Source: Umezawaea endophytica
GTDB lineage: Bacteria > Actinomycetota > Actinomycetes > Mycobacteriales > Pseudonocardiaceae
Length of the DNA: 64,000 bases
NCBI RefSeq assembly: GCF_025061645.1
Contig: NZ_JANYMP010000005.1
Span: 219,050 to 283,049, forward strand
Reading direction: 5' to 3'
Program-made: the position numbers and the translations under genes
Shown: piece by piece, positions 10,824-20,195 of the stretch
Layout of the letters: each line of letters begins with the position of its first letter
Numbering within the stretch: the stretch's first letter is position 1
The notes under the pieces: generated by a model
Seen by the model: only the letters and a program-made list of their open reading frames with translations
Told to the model about the DNA's origin: nothing
Databases searched by the model: none

Positions 10824-12014
10824 TCAGCGCCCGGTGAACCGCACCGGCAGCTCCCGGTACCCCTGCACGACGATCGCGCGCAGCCAGGTCGGCTCCTCCA
10901 CCAGTTCGACCCGCGACACCCGCTCCGCCAGCGCCCGCAGCACGATCGACAGCTCGATCCGGGCCAGCGCGGATCCGAGGCAGTGGTGCACGCCGTGGCC
11001 GAACGTGATGTGCCGGTTGGGCTTGCGCCCCGGCAGGAACGCGTCGGGGTCGTCGAACTCGGCGGGGTCCCGGTTCGCCGCGGGCAGCCACGCGACCACC
11101 GGCGTGCCGGGCGGCAGGTCCTGGCCGTTGACCGTGACGTCGGCGGTCGTCACCCGCAGCACGTGCATCGCGGGCGAGGTCCAGCGCAGCACCTCCTCCA
11201 CGACGGTGTCGACGTCCGCGGTCCCGTCCCGCAGGTCCGCCAGGAGGCCGGGCACGGTGGCCAGCGCGTGCACCGCGCCGGTGATCGCGTGCCGCGTGGT
11301 CTCGTTGCCGCCGATCAGCACGTTGTCGCAGTTGAGCAGCACGTCGTCGATCGTGAGGCCATCCGCGGCCACCAGCGTGCTGACGAGGTCGTCGCCCGGC
11401 CGCTCCTGGCGCGCGGTGATCAGCTCGTCGAAGTAGACGAGGATCTCGGTGTGCGCCTGGCGCGGCGTCATGCCGTCGTACAGCTCGTCCTCGCCGCCGA
11501 ACGCGTGGTTGGTCAGGTCGATCATCATGTCCTGGTCCGCCGCGGGCACACCGAGGATGTCGCACACGACCGCGGCGGGGATGCGCGAGCCGACCTCCGT
11601 GGCGACGTCGCACACCCCGCCGTCGAGCGCCCGGTCGAGGACGCCGTCCACCTCGGCCCGCACCCGGTCCGCCAGCTCCCGCGCGGCTGCCCTGGACAGC
11701 AGCGGCCCCACCAGCTTGCGCAGCCTGCGGTGCGGTTCCCGCTCGGTGACCACCATCATCCGGCCGCCGGAGGTGTCCGGGTGGTCGCGGTCGAACCCGA
11801 TCATCATCCCGTACTCGGAGGTGAACGGCGCCGACGGACCGAGGACCGCGGCGCACGCCCGGTGCGAGAACACGGACCAGAAACCGGTGGGCGAGCTGCC
11901 GGGCCCGCTCCACACCACCGCGTCCCGCTCCGCGAGGTCCCGCCACCGGGCCCGGCGGTCCAGGGTCGTGTACAGGTCGGGGTCACCGAGGTCGACGCCG
12001 TTGGTCGTCAGCAT
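10824..12014 (-). CDS. oxyD: Cytochrome P450 tyrosine beta-hydroxylase (acts on Tyr-S-PCP)
   Basis: P450 of 396 residues closely resembling OxyD of the balhimycin/vancomycin clusters, including SEYGMMIGFDRDHPD, SRAAARELA and the I-helix LLNCDNVLIGGNETTRH. The haem ligand lies in FGHGVHHCLG and the ExxR in EEVLR. It hydroxylates tyrosine bound to the partner A-T didomain protein at the beta carbon, giving beta-hydroxytyrosine (Bht) for modules 2 and/or 6. I chose the ATG at 12014, which has GGAGA about 8 nt upstream; an in-frame GTG at 12032 overlaps the upstream stop but has no ribosome-binding site. It is the last gene of the bhp-NRPS-oxyD operon. Confidence 0.93.
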   Translation of the reverse strand: MLTTNGVDLGDPDLYTTLDRRARWRDLAERDAVVWSGPGSSPTGFWSVFSHRACAAVLGPSAPFTSEYGMMIGFDRDHPDTSGGRMMVVTEREPHRRLRKLVGPLLSRAAARELADRVRAEVDGVLDRALDGGVCDVATEVGSRIPAAVVCDILGVPAADQDMMIDLTNHAFGGEDELYDGMTPRQAHTEILVYFDELITARQERPGDDLVSTLVAADGLTIDDVLLNCDNVLIGGNETTRHAITGAVHALATVPGLLADLRDGTADVDTVVEEVLRWTSPAMHVLRVTTADVTVNGQDLPPGTPVVAWLPAANRDPAEFDDPDAFLPGRKPNRHITFGHGVHHCLGSALARIELSIVLRALAERVSRVELVEEPTWLRAIVVQGYRELPVRFTGR

Positions 12015-12028
12015 GAGTGGTCTCCGGG

Positions 12029-13792
12029 TCACGTCAGGGCGCCGTCGAGCACCAGTGCGAGCTGAGCCACGCTCGGCGCGTTGAAGAAGGCCTGCACCCT
12101 CAGCCGGACGTGCAGGCTCGCGCGGATGCGGGCCACCAGGCGGGTCGCGAGCAGCGAGTGCCCGCCGATCTCGAAGAAGCTGTCGTCGACGCCGACGCTG
12201 CTGACGCCCAGCACCTCCGCGAACAACGCGGCCAGGTGGATCTCCGTCGGCGTGCGCGGTGCCCGTCCCGCTGTCGCGCGTTCGACGTCCTGCCCGTCGG
12301 GCGCGGGCAGCGCGGTCCGGTCGACCTTGCCGTTCGGCGAGGTCGGCAGGCGCGGCAGGCCGACGACCAGGTCGGGCACCAGGTAGGAGGGCAGCCGCTC
12401 GCGCAGCGGCGGCAGGAGGTGCTCGGCGGGGACCCGCGTGCCCGCGGTGCCGACCACGTAGGCGACGAGCCTGTTGTCGTGCGCGACCACGACCGCCTGG
12501 GCCACCCCGTCCACCGCGAGCAGCGCGGCCTCGACCTCGCCGGGCTCGATCCGGTGGCCGCGGACCTTGAGCTGGTCGTCCGCCCGCCCGACGAAGACGA
12601 GTTGGCCGTCCGACCTGGCCCGCACCCGGTCACCGGTGCGGTACATGCGCTCGCCCGGAGCGCCGAACGGGTCCGGCAGGAACTTCTCCGCGGTCAGCGC
12701 CGCTCGGCGGAGGTAGCCGCGGGCAACGCCGGGGCCCGCCATGTACAGCTCGCCCACGTCACCGTCCGGGACGGCCCGCAGCCGCTCGTCCAGCACGTAC
12801 GCGCGGACCCCCGTGACCGGCCTGCCGATCGGTGGCGTGCCCTCGCCGTCGAGCGGGTCGCTCGCGGTCACCGCGACCGTGGCCTCGGTCGGGCCGTACG
12901 CGTTGATCATGACGCGGTCCATGGCCCAGCGCTTCGCGACCGGGGCCGGGCACGCCTCGCCCGCGACCAGGAGCGTCAGCCCGGCGGGCAGGCCGTCGGA
13001 CTCCTCCAGCGGCGCGAGCGCGGACGGCGGCAGCGTGACGTGGGTGATGTGCTGGTCCCGGACCAGCCTGGCGAGCGGCTCGCCGGGCACCAGGTCCGAC
13101 GTGGGAGCCAGCACCAGGCAGCCACCGGCCATCCAGATCGGCCAGAACTCGGCGACCGCGGCGTCGAAGCTGGGCGACGCGAACGCCAGCAACCTGCTGT
13201 CCGGGCCCAACCTCTGGCGGCGCACGTAGTCGGCGGCCAGGTTCGGGATCCCGCGGTGCGTGACCACGACGCCCTTCGGCCGCCCGGTCGAGCCCGAGGT
13301 GTAGATGACGTACGCGGGGTGCGCGGGGTGCAGCGGGCCCAGCCGGTCGCCGTCGGCCAGGTTCGGCTCGGACCGGCCCGCCTCCCGTCGCACGGCCAGG
13401 ACGACGGGCGCGCCCGCGACGTCCTGCCCCGGCAAGGACAGCAGGCACTGCGCCGACGCGTCGTCGAGCATGTACCGCCTGCGCTCCTCCGGGTACTCCG
13501 GGTCGACGGGCACGTACGCGCCACCCGCCTTGAGCACGGCCAGGATCGCGACGACGAGCTCGACCGACCGCGGCATCGCCAGCGCGACCAGCCGCTCCGG
13601 ACCGACCCCGTGCGCCACGAGTTCACGCGCGAGCCGGTTGGCCTCCGCGTTCAGCTCGGCGTAGGTCAGCGTGGTGGCGCCCATCGCCACCGCCTGCCGA
13701 TCCGGCACGGCGGCGGCGGTCGCCTCGAACAGTTCGGGTGCCGTGCGGGCCTCGGGGAAGGTGTGACCCGGTGGCACGATCGCGCCGGTCAT
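12029..13792 (-). CDS. bpsD: Stand-alone A-T NRPS didomain for beta-hydroxytyrosine formation (BpsD-like)
   Basis: 587-residue didomain. The A domain (about residues 15-480) contains [11 protein letters not shown] and [11 protein letters not shown]; the T domain ends near residue 585 with [14 protein letters not shown]. Pocket residues read by eye are D-A-A-T-V-A-A-V-A-(K), consistent with tyrosine. It loads Tyr for hydroxylation by OxyD, and Bhp releases the product. The frame is open to 13891, but the ATG at 13792 overlaps the Bhp stop (ATGA) and starts the recognisable protein. No C or TE domain is present, as expected of this trans-acting supply module. Confidence 0.92.
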   Translation of the reverse strand: MTGAIVPPGHTFPEARTAPELFEATAAAVPDRQAVAMGATTLTYAELNAEANRLARELVAHGVGPERLVALAMPRSVELVVAILAVLKAGGAYVPVDPEYPEERRRYMLDDASAQCLLSLPGQDVAGAPVVLAVRREAGRSEPNLADGDRLGPLHPAHPAYVIYTSGSTGRPKGVVVTHRGIPNLAADYVRRQRLGPDSRLLAFASPSFDAAVAEFWPIWMAGGCLVLAPTSDLVPGEPLARLVRDQHITHVTLPPSALAPLEESDGLPAGLTLLVAGEACPAPVAKRWAMDRVMINAYGPTEATVAVTASDPLDGEGTPPIGRPVTGVRAYVLDERLRAVPDGDVGELYMAGPGVARGYLRRAALTAEKFLPDPFGAPGERMYRTGDRVRARSDGQLVFVGRADDQLKVRGHRIEPGEVEAALLAVDGVAQAVVVAHDNRLVAYVVGTAGTRVPAEHLLPPLRERLPSYLVPDLVVGLPRLPTSPNGKVDRTALPAPDGQDVERATAGRAPRTPTEIHLAALFAEVLGVSSVGVDDSFFEIGGHSLLATRLVARIRASLHVRLRVQAFFNAPSVAQLALVLDGALT

Positions 13793-14619
13793 GCGGTTTC
13801 CTCCAGGCGGGCGGCGGACTCGACGCGGAGGAACCCGATCAGCTCCCGGTTCACCGCGTCCGGGTTCTCCAGGTAGCCGAAGTGCCCGCACCTCGGGATG
13901 GTGCGGTGCGTGGCGCCGGGGATGGCGGCGGCCAGCTCCCGCCCGGCGAGCGGCGGCGCCACCAGGTCGTGCTCGAACGAGACGACGTGGCAGGGCACCG
14001 TGATCGCCCGGTAGGCCGCCAGGCGGTCGGGCAGCGCGCTCAGCAGCAACTGCGCCCGGACGCCGGGGCCGCGGTTGTCCGCCGCCGCCAGCAGGTCGAG
14101 CCAGTCACCGGTGAGGTCGTCGTCGGCGAGCGTCTCGGGCCCCAGGTTGTGCAGGGCGCGCACGGCGGCGAGGTACCCCGCGGGCAGTTCGGTGCCGCGG
14201 TCGATCAGCTCCGCCTCGGCCTCCGCGAGCACCCGCTGGACGAGGCTGCTCCTGCCGCAGGCGGCCATCAGCACGACCGAGTCCAGCAGCTCCGGGTGCG
14301 CGAGTGCCAGCTCCTGCGCGATGTACGAGCCCATCGACGTGCCGACCACGCGGCACGGCGCCAGGCCGAGGTGGTCGACGAGGGCGGCCACGTCCGCGAC
14401 GAGGTCGTCGATGGTGAACCCGTCCGCGCCCTCGTCGCTGGGCGGGATCCCGCGGTTGTCCGTGGTGATCACCCGGAACCCGGCGGCCAGCAGCGCGGGC
14501 ACCTGGTGCAGGTCCCACACCGAGCTCGGCGCGCCGGTGCCGGTCAGCAACAGCACGGGCGGACCGGTGCCGCGGTCGTGGTAGGACAACCGGATCCCGG
14601 CCTCGGTCGTCATCAGCAT
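13789..14619 (-). CDS. bhp: Alpha/beta hydrolase (Bhp), releases beta-hydroxytyrosine from the carrier protein
   Basis: Alpha/beta-hydrolase of 276 residues. It shows the nucleophile elbow GTSMGS, the oxyanion region LLTGTG and the catalytic histidine in [13 protein letters not shown]. Orthologues in GPA clusters are annotated as perhydrolase/Bhp and hydrolyse Bht from the BpsD carrier. First gene of the bhp-bpsD-oxyD operon. The ATG at 14619 is preceded by GGGGGAGG 6-8 nt upstream; ATG 14613 is a weaker alternative. Confidence 0.9.
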   Translation of the reverse strand: MLMTTEAGIRLSYHDRGTGPPVLLLTGTGAPSSVWDLHQVPALLAAGFRVITTDNRGIPPSDEGADGFTIDDLVADVAALVDHLGLAPCRVVGTSMGSYIAQELALAHPELLDSVVLMAACGRSSLVQRVLAEAEAELIDRGTELPAGYLAAVRALHNLGPETLADDDLTGDWLDLLAAADNRGPGVRAQLLLSALPDRLAAYRAITVPCHVVSFEHDLVAPPLAGRELAAAIPGATHRTIPRCGHFGYLENPDAVNRELIGFLRVESAARLEETA

Positions 14620-15167
14620 GCTGGTCCTCCCCCGTTCACCACGTCTTCCCACGTCACGTCGAGCACTCGCGCGAACGGCGTCGAGTCCGGCGGAAGCCCG
14701 GCGTCGACGCGTCGCCGCGGTTCGGCGGCGGTGATGTCGGAGGTCACCGGCGCGTTCCCGATCCCGGTGAAATGGCCGCGCGGACCGGTGAACGGCGCGC
14801 GTCCGTTCTCCTCGACTTCTTCGGGCGCCCGGTCATCCCGCGGTTTCTTGTTTCCCTCAACGGTTCGATCCTCCCCAGGTGCTACCGCGCAGACGTGACC
14901 GTACCTTCAGGAATGGCGTGTCCGGAGGAGTCGGCGATGGACAACGGACGACCGAGGACGCCCTCGTTCCCTTGCACAGCACCGATACCGATCCGGACGG
15001 GCGCGCGGCCCGGCCGGATCTCCCCTCTCCCGCATCAGTTCCACCGCACGGTCCGCGAACTCGTCGCGCGACTCGCTGTTCATTGTCCGGGAGCAGGTCC
15101 GGGAATTGACCGAGCGTCCACGGGTCCCTGCTTGACACCTCAACGGCGTGTGGAAATCCTAGTATTC
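14620..15167. other. Divergent intergenic region bhp / hpgT
   Basis: 548 bp between two outward-facing genes, so it should hold both promoters. No gene supported: the plus-strand frame runs open upstream of hpgT but lacks recognisable protein. An AT-richer island at about 14840-14870 and the shared GCTTGACAC motif at 15130 are the only notable elements. I could not place a confident bhp promoter. Confidence 0.45.
15130..15158 (+). promoter_or_regulatory. Motif/possible promoter element directly upstream of hpgT
   Basis: GCTTGACACCTCAAC then GGAAATC, matching the motif upstream of hmaS (10676-10702). TTGACA at 15132 and TAGTAT at 15160 resemble sigma-70 elements but are 22 nt apart, too far for a normal promoter, so an operator or a shifted pair is more likely. 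Confidence 0.3.
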
Positions 15168-16454
15168 ATGGATTCCCACGGTCTGTCCACTCGGTTGAGC
15201 ATCGAAACGCTGCACGGGTCACTCACCGATCCGGCCATCTCGTCGATGAACCTGCTGAACGAATTGATCGACGAATATCCGAAGGCCATTTCCATGGCGG
15301 CGGGCCGCCCGTACGAGGAGTTCTTCGACGTTCGTCTCGTCCACGACTACATCGAGGCGTACTGCGACCACCTCCGGCGCGATCGGGAACTGGACGAGGC
15401 CGGGGTCACCCGCACGCTCTTCCAGTACGGGACCACGAAGGGCGTCATCGCCGACCTCATCGCCCGCAACCTCGTCGAGGACGAGGGCATCGACGTCGCC
15501 CCGGAGTCCGTGGTCGTCACCGTTGGCTGCCAGGAGGCGATGTTCCTGGTGCTCCGCGCGCTGCGGGCGGACGAGCGGGACGTGCTGCTCGCCCCCGCCC
15601 CCACCTACGTCGGCCTGACCGGGGCGGCGCTGCTCACCGACACGACCGTCTGGCCGGTCCGCTCCACCGGGAACGGCATCGACCCCGACGACCTCGTCCT
15701 CCAGCTCAAGCGCGCCGACGAGCAGGGCAGGCGAGTCCGGGCCTGCTACGTCACGCCCGACTTCGCCAACCCCACCGGCACCAGCATGGACCTGCCCGCC
15801 CGGCACCGGCTCCTGGAGGTCGCCGAGGCCAACGACATCCTGCTCCTGGAGGACAACGCGTACGGGCTCTTCGGGTCCGAGCGCCTCCCGTCGCTGAAGT
15901 CCCTCGACCGGGCCGGGAACGTGGTCTACCTCGGGTCCTTCGCCAAGACCGGCATGCCCGGCGCCCGCGTCGGCTTCGCCGTGGCCGACCAGCACGTGGC
16001 CGGGGGCGGCCTGCTCGCCGACCAGCTCTCCAAGCTCAAGGGCATGCTCACGGTCAACACCTCCCCCATCGCGCAGGCGGTGATCGCCGGGAAGCTCCTC
16101 CTCAACGACTTCAGCCTGGTCCGGGCCAACGCCAGGGAGATCGCCATCTACCAGCGCAACCTCCGCCTGACGCTGGGCGAGCTCACCCGCAGGCTCGGCG
16201 GTCTCGCGGGGGTCGAGTGGAACACGCCGACGGGCGGGTTCTTCGTCACCGTCACCGTGCCCTTCGTCGTCGACGACGACCTGCTGGCGCACGCCGCCCG
16301 CGACCACGGCGTGCTGTTCACCCCGATGCACCACTTCTACGGCGGCAAGGGCGGGCACAACCAGCTCCGGCTGTCGATCAGCCTGCTCACCCCGGACCTG
16401 ATCGAGGAGGGCGTGGCCCGGCTCGCCGCGCTCGTCACCGCACGCCTGCCCTGA
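15168..16454 (+). CDS. hpgT: 4-hydroxyphenylglycine aminotransferase
   Basis: Fold-type I PLP aminotransferase of 428 residues, the only plus-strand gene of the cluster. It transaminates 4-hydroxybenzoylformate to L-Hpg (commonly with tyrosine as donor, regenerating 4-hydroxyphenylpyruvate) and in GPA producers also serves Dpg formation. Seen: TVGCQEAMFLVLRAL, the PLP aspartate/tyrosine segment LLLEDNAYGLFG, and the Schiff-base lysine in LGSFAKTGMPGARVGF. The frame is open from 14772, but the ATG at 15168 gives the usual family length. No Shine-Dalgarno precedes it; an in-frame GTG at 15150 is possible. It converges on the mtfA-like gene, with two hairpins between. Confidence 0.9.
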   Translation: MDSHGLSTRLSIETLHGSLTDPAISSMNLLNELIDEYPKAISMAAGRPYEEFFDVRLVHDYIEAYCDHLRRDRELDEAGVTRTLFQYGTTKGVIADLIARNLVEDEGIDVAPESVVVTVGCQEAMFLVLRALRADERDVLLAPAPTYVGLTGAALLTDTTVWPVRSTGNGIDPDDLVLQLKRADEQGRRVRACYVTPDFANPTGTSMDLPARHRLLEVAEANDILLLEDNAYGLFGSERLPSLKSLDRAGNVVYLGSFAKTGMPGARVGFAVADQHVAGGGLLADQLSKLKGMLTVNTSPIAQAVIAGKLLLNDFSLVRANAREIAIYQRNLRLTLGELTRRLGGLAGVEWNTPTGGFFVTVTVPFVVDDDLLAHAARDHGVLFTPMHHFYGGKGGHNQLRLSISLLTPDLIEEGVARLAALVTARLP

Positions 16455-16476
16455 CCACCCGCGGCCGTGGACGGAC

Positions 16477-16509
16477 GCTGGGGGCGGGGCGCACGTCACC
16501 GCCCCCAGC
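16477..16509. terminator. Bidirectional terminator hairpin between hpgT and mtfA
   Basis: Perfect 11-bp stem (GCTGGGGGCGG / CCGCCCCCAGC) with an 11-nt loop, 22 nt after the hpgT stop. It can serve both converging genes. Confidence 0.65.
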
Positions 16510-16538
16510 ACCGCGGCCTCCTTGAGCGCGCGCCTCCG

Positions 16539-16561
16539 GACCCGCCGCGGCGCGGCGGGTC
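16539..16561. terminator. Second terminator hairpin between hpgT and mtfA
   Basis: Perfect 10-bp stem (GACCCGCCGC / GCGGCGGGTC) with a 3-nt loop, ending 8 nt from the stop of the minus-strand methyltransferase. Confidence 0.65.
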
Positions 16562-16569
16562 GGGGCGGC

Positions 16570-17394
16570 TCATGAGGGATCGCTCCGCACCGTCGCCACC
16601 AGCAGCACGTCCTGGTGGCGGCCCCCGGCGAACACGAGCGGGGCCCGCTCGACCACGTCGAACCCGGCCTGCCCCAGCTCCCGCACCACCTGGTCCGCGG
16701 TGAGGCCCCGGACGCGGCTGGTGCAGACGACGAAGGGGTCCGCCGACCGGTCGGCGGGGTAAATGGTCACCTCGCTGATCTCCTCCGCCGGGACCAGCCT
16801 CGCGTGCAGCACGTACCGCCTGCCGCTCGCGCCCGCGAACTCCTGGCTGCGCTCCAGCGACTCCGGTTCGGCGTCGACGGCGTCGGGCACGCCGAGCAGG
16901 AACCGGCCGCCGGGCTCCAGGTGGTCGCGGACCGACGCGTACAGGCCGGGCCGGTCGGCGGTGTCGAGCAGGTTGATCGTGCCGGGGCTGATGACCACCG
17001 TCCCGAAGCGCTTGCCGAGCGCGAAGTCGGACATGTCCCCGGCGACCACCGTGCACCGGTCCCGCTGGTCGGTCGGCGCGTCGGCCAACCGGCCCTCGAA
17101 CAGGGCGCGCATCGCGGACGACAGTTCGAGGACGGTCATCTCCCAGCCGTGGGACAGGAGGGGGAAGGTCAACCTGCCCGTCCCGGCCCCGAGTTCCAGC
17201 ACCGGCCCGGACGCCGGGCGGATGCGGGTGGTGTACTCCCCCGCTTCCCACGAGTCCTCGTGCAGGATGTCGCGGTAGATGTCCGCGGCGTCCTCGTCGT
17301 AGAAGTCGCACAGCACACCCCGCTCGCCCGCCGAGGCCAGCAGGACGTCCGCGTGGGTGGTGCGCACCGGCACGAACTCCAGTTGCTCGCTCAT
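16570..17394 (-). CDS. mtfA: SAM-dependent N-methyltransferase (MtfA-like)
   Basis: Class I methyltransferase of 274 residues. It closely resembles MtfA of the chloroeremomycin/vancomycin clusters, which methylates the N-terminal residue of the heptapeptide. Motif I is VLELGAGTGRLTFP; other shared blocks are ADVLLASAGERGVLCDFYDE, GTVVISPGTINLLD and GRRYVLHARLVPAEEI. The predicted substrate here is the N-terminal Hpg amine, giving N-methyl-Hpg1 as known in avoparcin. It is the last gene of the long minus-strand tailoring block, 55 nt after the membrane transferase. Regiochemistry is inferred by homology only. Confidence 0.85.
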   Translation of the reverse strand: MSEQLEFVPVRTTHADVLLASAGERGVLCDFYDEDAADIYRDILHEDSWEAGEYTTRIRPASGPVLELGAGTGRLTFPLLSHGWEMTVLELSSAMRALFEGRLADAPTDQRDRCTVVAGDMSDFALGKRFGTVVISPGTINLLDTADRPGLYASVRDHLEPGGRFLLGVPDAVDAEPESLERSQEFAGASGRRYVLHARLVPAEEISEVTIYPADRSADPFVVCTSRVRGLTADQVVRELGQAGFDVVERAPLVFAGGRHQDVLLVATVRSDPS

Positions 17395-17449
17395 GAAACC
17401 AACCTCCTGGTCGACATCCGTCTGGTGGTGGGCGGCTCCCCCGCCGACC

Positions 17450-19132
17450 TCACGCGGAACCCGACGCCGGTCCGGCGTTGGCGTCGAAGGAGTTGCCCGA
17501 GTAGTCGAGGTCGAGCACCGAGACGGCGTACGCGGCGGGCGCGGCCAGCACGGCCACGACAGCGATGGCGAGTCCGGCGGTGACCAGGGTCGGGGAGGTC
17601 TTGACCAGCCGCCCCAGCACCAGCACGACGAGCGCCACCACGCCGAGCGCGAGCGCGCTCCACTTGGCCCACGGCAGGAAGTCGGGGTAGGCGGACCAGA
17701 GCCAGGCGCTCCAGGCCACCTCTGCCGCGACCGCGGCGGGCAGGACCCAGGCCTGCGTGCCGCCCTGCCGGTAGGCGCGCCAGAACATCACGATGCCGAG
17801 TGCCGAGAGGGCGGAGATCGCGGGCGCGAGCGAGGCCACGTAAGCGGTGTGCTCCACGGCGGTCGCGCTGAAGACGAAGCCGGAGGTCACCAGCCACACG
17901 CCCCACATCAGCACCCCGCCCCGCACCGGGTCGGTGCGCTCGGCGCGGCGCCACCACCAGAGCCCGCACCCCAGCGCCAGCAGCGCCAGCGGGAACAGCC
18001 AGGCGATGGCGACACCGAGGTGGCCGTCGAACAACTTGGTCCACCCCAACGGGTCCACCCGGCTCGCGACCTTGGACCGGTCCACGTCCGGCGGCCCGCC
18101 CATCCCGATGTCCCCCGGCCCCACATCGGCGAGCCCCGCGTCACCCGGTCCCACGTCACCCGGTCCCACGTCGCCCGGCCCGGCCTGCGACACGTCGCTG
18201 CCCGGCGCGCCGAGCGCGGGAGGGCCGCCGCTCCGGCCCGCGTTGGGCGCGGCACCGGGCAGGTCGATGCCCAGGCGGCCGAAACCGTTGTACCCGAACA
18301 CCATCGCGACGGCGCTGTTGTTCGTGCTGCCGCTGATGTACGGCCGGGCACTGGCCGGGGTGGCGGTGTAGAGCGCGACCCACGACAGCGACACCGCCAG
18401 CGTCACGACCCCGGCGATCCCCAGGTGCCGCAGCCGCGTGCGCAGCTCGGTCGGCGCGGTCAGCAGGTAGCCGATCACCAGCGCGGGGAGGATCATCCAC
18501 GCCTGCACCATCTTGGCCTGGAAGCCGATCCCGACCCACACACCGGCCCAGAGCAGCGACCGCAGCCGTGCTTCCAGTACGGCGCGCTGGTACGCGTCGA
18601 CGGCGAGCACCAGGCACATGACCAGCATGCCGTCCGGCATGCTGTGCCCGAACATGGACGCGGCGACCGGGGTGAGGGTGAAGATGCCCGCGGCGAGCAG
18701 GCCGGGCGCCACGCCCGCCCACCGCCGCACGACCCGGTACATCACCAGCACCGAGACCACGCCCTCGATCACCTGCGGCAGCGCCAGGGACCACGCGTGG
18801 TAGCCGAAGACCTTCGCCGAGAGGACCTGCGGCACGAACGACCCGGCGAGCTTGTCGAGCGTGTACGTCGCCTCCGCGTCGACGGCGCCGAACCAGAACG
18901 CCTGCCAGCTACCGGCCATGCTCTTGACGGCGTCCGAGTACAGCGGCGCGTAGTCGACCCGCGACAGGTTCCAGGAGTAGAGCACCACCGCGACGAACGC
19001 GATGCCCAGCAGCGCGGGCCGGGCCCACTTCGGCTGGCCCGCGGGCGAACGCCACACCGCCCAGCGGGCGGATCTGCCTCCTGGGGCTGGATCTTCGGTC
19101 GGCGAGGGTGGGTGGACAAGTGATGTGGACAC
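17450..19132 (-). CDS. Membrane mannosyltransferase of the Dbv20/Tcp15 type
   Basis: Polytopic GT39-like protein of about 560 residues with ten or more hydrophobic helices. The first luminal loop carries the acidic motif YAPLYSDAVKSMAGSWQAFWFG, followed by AEATYTLDKLAGSFVPQ. Related proteins in A40926 and teicoplanin clusters attach mannose to the 7-Dpg residue from a polyprenyl-phospho-mannose donor on the outer membrane face. The frame is open to 20131; I chose the GTG at 19132 because GGAGGT lies 9 nt upstream and hydrophobic coding starts soon after. A central loop contains PGDVG pentapeptide repeats. It sits between the LmbE-like deacetylase and the N-methyltransferase. Acceptor position is inferred. 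Confidence 0.82.
   Translation of the reverse strand: MSTSLVHPPSPTEDPAPGGRSARWAVWRSPAGQPKWARPALLGIAFVAVVLYSWNLSRVDYAPLYSDAVKSMAGSWQAFWFGAVDAEATYTLDKLAGSFVPQVLSAKVFGYHAWSLALPQVIEGVVSVLVMYRVVRRWAGVAPGLLAAGIFTLTPVAASMFGHSMPDGMLVMCLVLAVDAYQRAVLEARLRSLLWAGVWVGIGFQAKMVQAWMILPALVIGYLLTAPTELRTRLRHLGIAGVVTLAVSLSWVALYTATPASARPYISGSTNNSAVAMVFGYNGFGRLGIDLPGAAPNAGRSGGPPALGAPGSDVSQAGPGDVGPGDVGPGDAGLADVGPGDIGMGGPPDVDRSKVASRVDPLGWTKLFDGHLGVAIAWLFPLALLALGCGLWWWRRAERTDPVRGGVLMWGVWLVTSGFVFSATAVEHTAYVASLAPAISALSALGIVMFWRAYRQGGTQAWVLPAAVAAEVAWSAWLWSAYPDFLPWAKWSALALGVVALVVLVLGRLVKTSPTLVTAGLAIAVVAVLAAPAAYAVSVLDLDYSGNSFDANAGPASGSA
18111..18185 (-). repeat. Five 15-bp tandem repeats encoding a PGDVG-type loop
   Basis: In-frame 15-bp units (two identical copies TCACCCGGTCCCACG at 18141 and 18156, three variants) encode a GPGDVGPGDVGPGDAG-like stretch in a predicted extracytoplasmic loop. 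Copy number probably varies between strains. Confidence 0.8.
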
Positions 19133-19185
19133 TCCGGTAGCACCTCCGGGTGTGACGCGGCGTCGGTAGCGGGGATCGGGACTTG

Positions 19186-20010
19186 TCAGCTCACGAGAAC
19201 CGGCCAGGTCGTCTCGCCGTATCCGCCGTCCGCGGAAGTCTTCCGGGCGTGCGCGTCCAGCCTGCCGAACGTGTCGTTGTCGTCGCGTCCCCGGAACATC
19301 GCCAACTGGGACGCGTAGAACGCCACGGCGTCGAACTTCCGCACCCGCAGCTCTTCCGTGGCGGGGCTGAACTCGGGCGGCCCGAGGACGAATCCCGGTG
19401 GCAGCTCGACCGCACCCGGTCGGAAGATCGCGTAGGGGAGGTCTTCCCACAGCCGCACCGGGATGTTCTGCTCCCGCGCGGCGAACAGCGCGGCGTCGCG
19501 CGTGGCCTGGTTGTCGGGGTGGTCGAGGACGGCCGCGCACGTGACGAGCAGCGTGGGGCGGCACTCCTCGATGACCGACCTGATGTCCTCCCCGATCTCG
19601 GCGACGAGATCGGGGTCGTCGGCGGGCGCGCGCCGGTTGATCGCGATCTTCGGCCCGCCCTCCAGGTGGTCCGCCAGCCACTGGCCGTCCGGCAGCCTGC
19701 GGTAGATGGAGTCGAGGAACCGGCCGTGCCGGTGCTCCAGGCCGAGGTGGTCGAGGGCGGCGATGTCCTCCTTGCGGCGGAAGAGCGGCGCGTCCTCGTC
19801 CGGTGACAGACCCCAGACCGCGTGCATCCGCTCCGCGGCGGAGGAATAAGGGGGTGGCGCGGTACCGGCGAACACCGTGTACACCGTCACCTCGGCGCCG
19901 TCCTGGGCCGCCTGTGCGAGTCCGGCGCCGATGGACAGGACCGCGTCGTCCAGATGAGGGGAAATCGCCAGCAGCCGGGTGGAACCGGGGTCCTGGAACA
20001 TGAGCACCAT
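19186..20010 (-). CDS. LmbE/PIG-L-family N-deacetylase
   Basis: Zn-dependent deacetylase of 274 residues. The metal motif PHLDDAVLS lies near residue 17 and a second ligand region, LDHPDNQAT, near residue 160. Homologues in teicoplanin and A40926 clusters deacetylate the glucosamine on the aglycone, and related genes are also found in balhimycin-type clusters. Here the glycosyltransferases look like glucose and aminosugar transferases rather than GlcNAc transferases, so the substrate is uncertain. Start: ATG 20010 (MVLMFQ) or ATG 20001; neither has a strong ribosome-binding site. A large imperfect hairpin upstream separates it from the glycosyltransferase genes. Confidence 0.85.
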   Translation of the reverse strand: MVLMFQDPGSTRLLAISPHLDDAVLSIGAGLAQAAQDGAEVTVYTVFAGTAPPPYSSAAERMHAVWGLSPDEDAPLFRRKEDIAALDHLGLEHRHGRFLDSIYRRLPDGQWLADHLEGGPKIAINRRAPADDPDLVAEIGEDIRSVIEECRPTLLVTCAAVLDHPDNQATRDAALFAAREQNIPVRLWEDLPYAIFRPGAVELPPGFVLGPPEFSPATEELRVRKFDAVAFYASQLAMFRGRDDNDTFGRLDAHARKTSADGGYGETTWPVLVS

Positions 20011-20086
20011 CTTGGTGACCGCGTACTCGCACTACAACGGCTGGAAATTGGACATCTCCGCCGCCGCGGTGTGTCCTCAATGGAGC

Positions 20087-20152
20087 GGGGGACGCCCGAC
20101 GACCGGTCGGCGCATCCGCGAACGGATCCACCTGGTCGTCAGGACGTCCCCC
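20087..20152 (-). terminator. Large imperfect stem-loop between the fourth glycosyltransferase and the deacetylase gene
   Basis: Arms GGGGGACG/CGTCCCCC and GACGACC/GGTCGTC form a two-part stem (15 bp with a small internal loop). An inner ATCCG-CGAA-CGGAT hairpin lies in the loop. It starts 44 nt beyond the glycosyltransferase stop, so it may terminate or attenuate transcription of the long tailoring operon. Confidence 0.5.
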
Positions 20153-20195
20153 GAAAAGACGGGAACACCGCCCCGTTCACCACTCGTCCCGCGGG

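Noticed and set aside
15132-15165. Canonical sigma-70 promoter for hpgT (TTGACA ... TAGTAT)
   Set aside because: Spacer is 22 nt and the -10 abuts the start codon, so the pair cannot function as a normal promoter for the chosen ATG.
17450-20131. 893-residue reading of the membrane mannosyltransferase
   Set aside because: The extra N-terminal 333 residues are antisense-free overlap with the deacetylase gene on the same strand in another frame and show no protein character.
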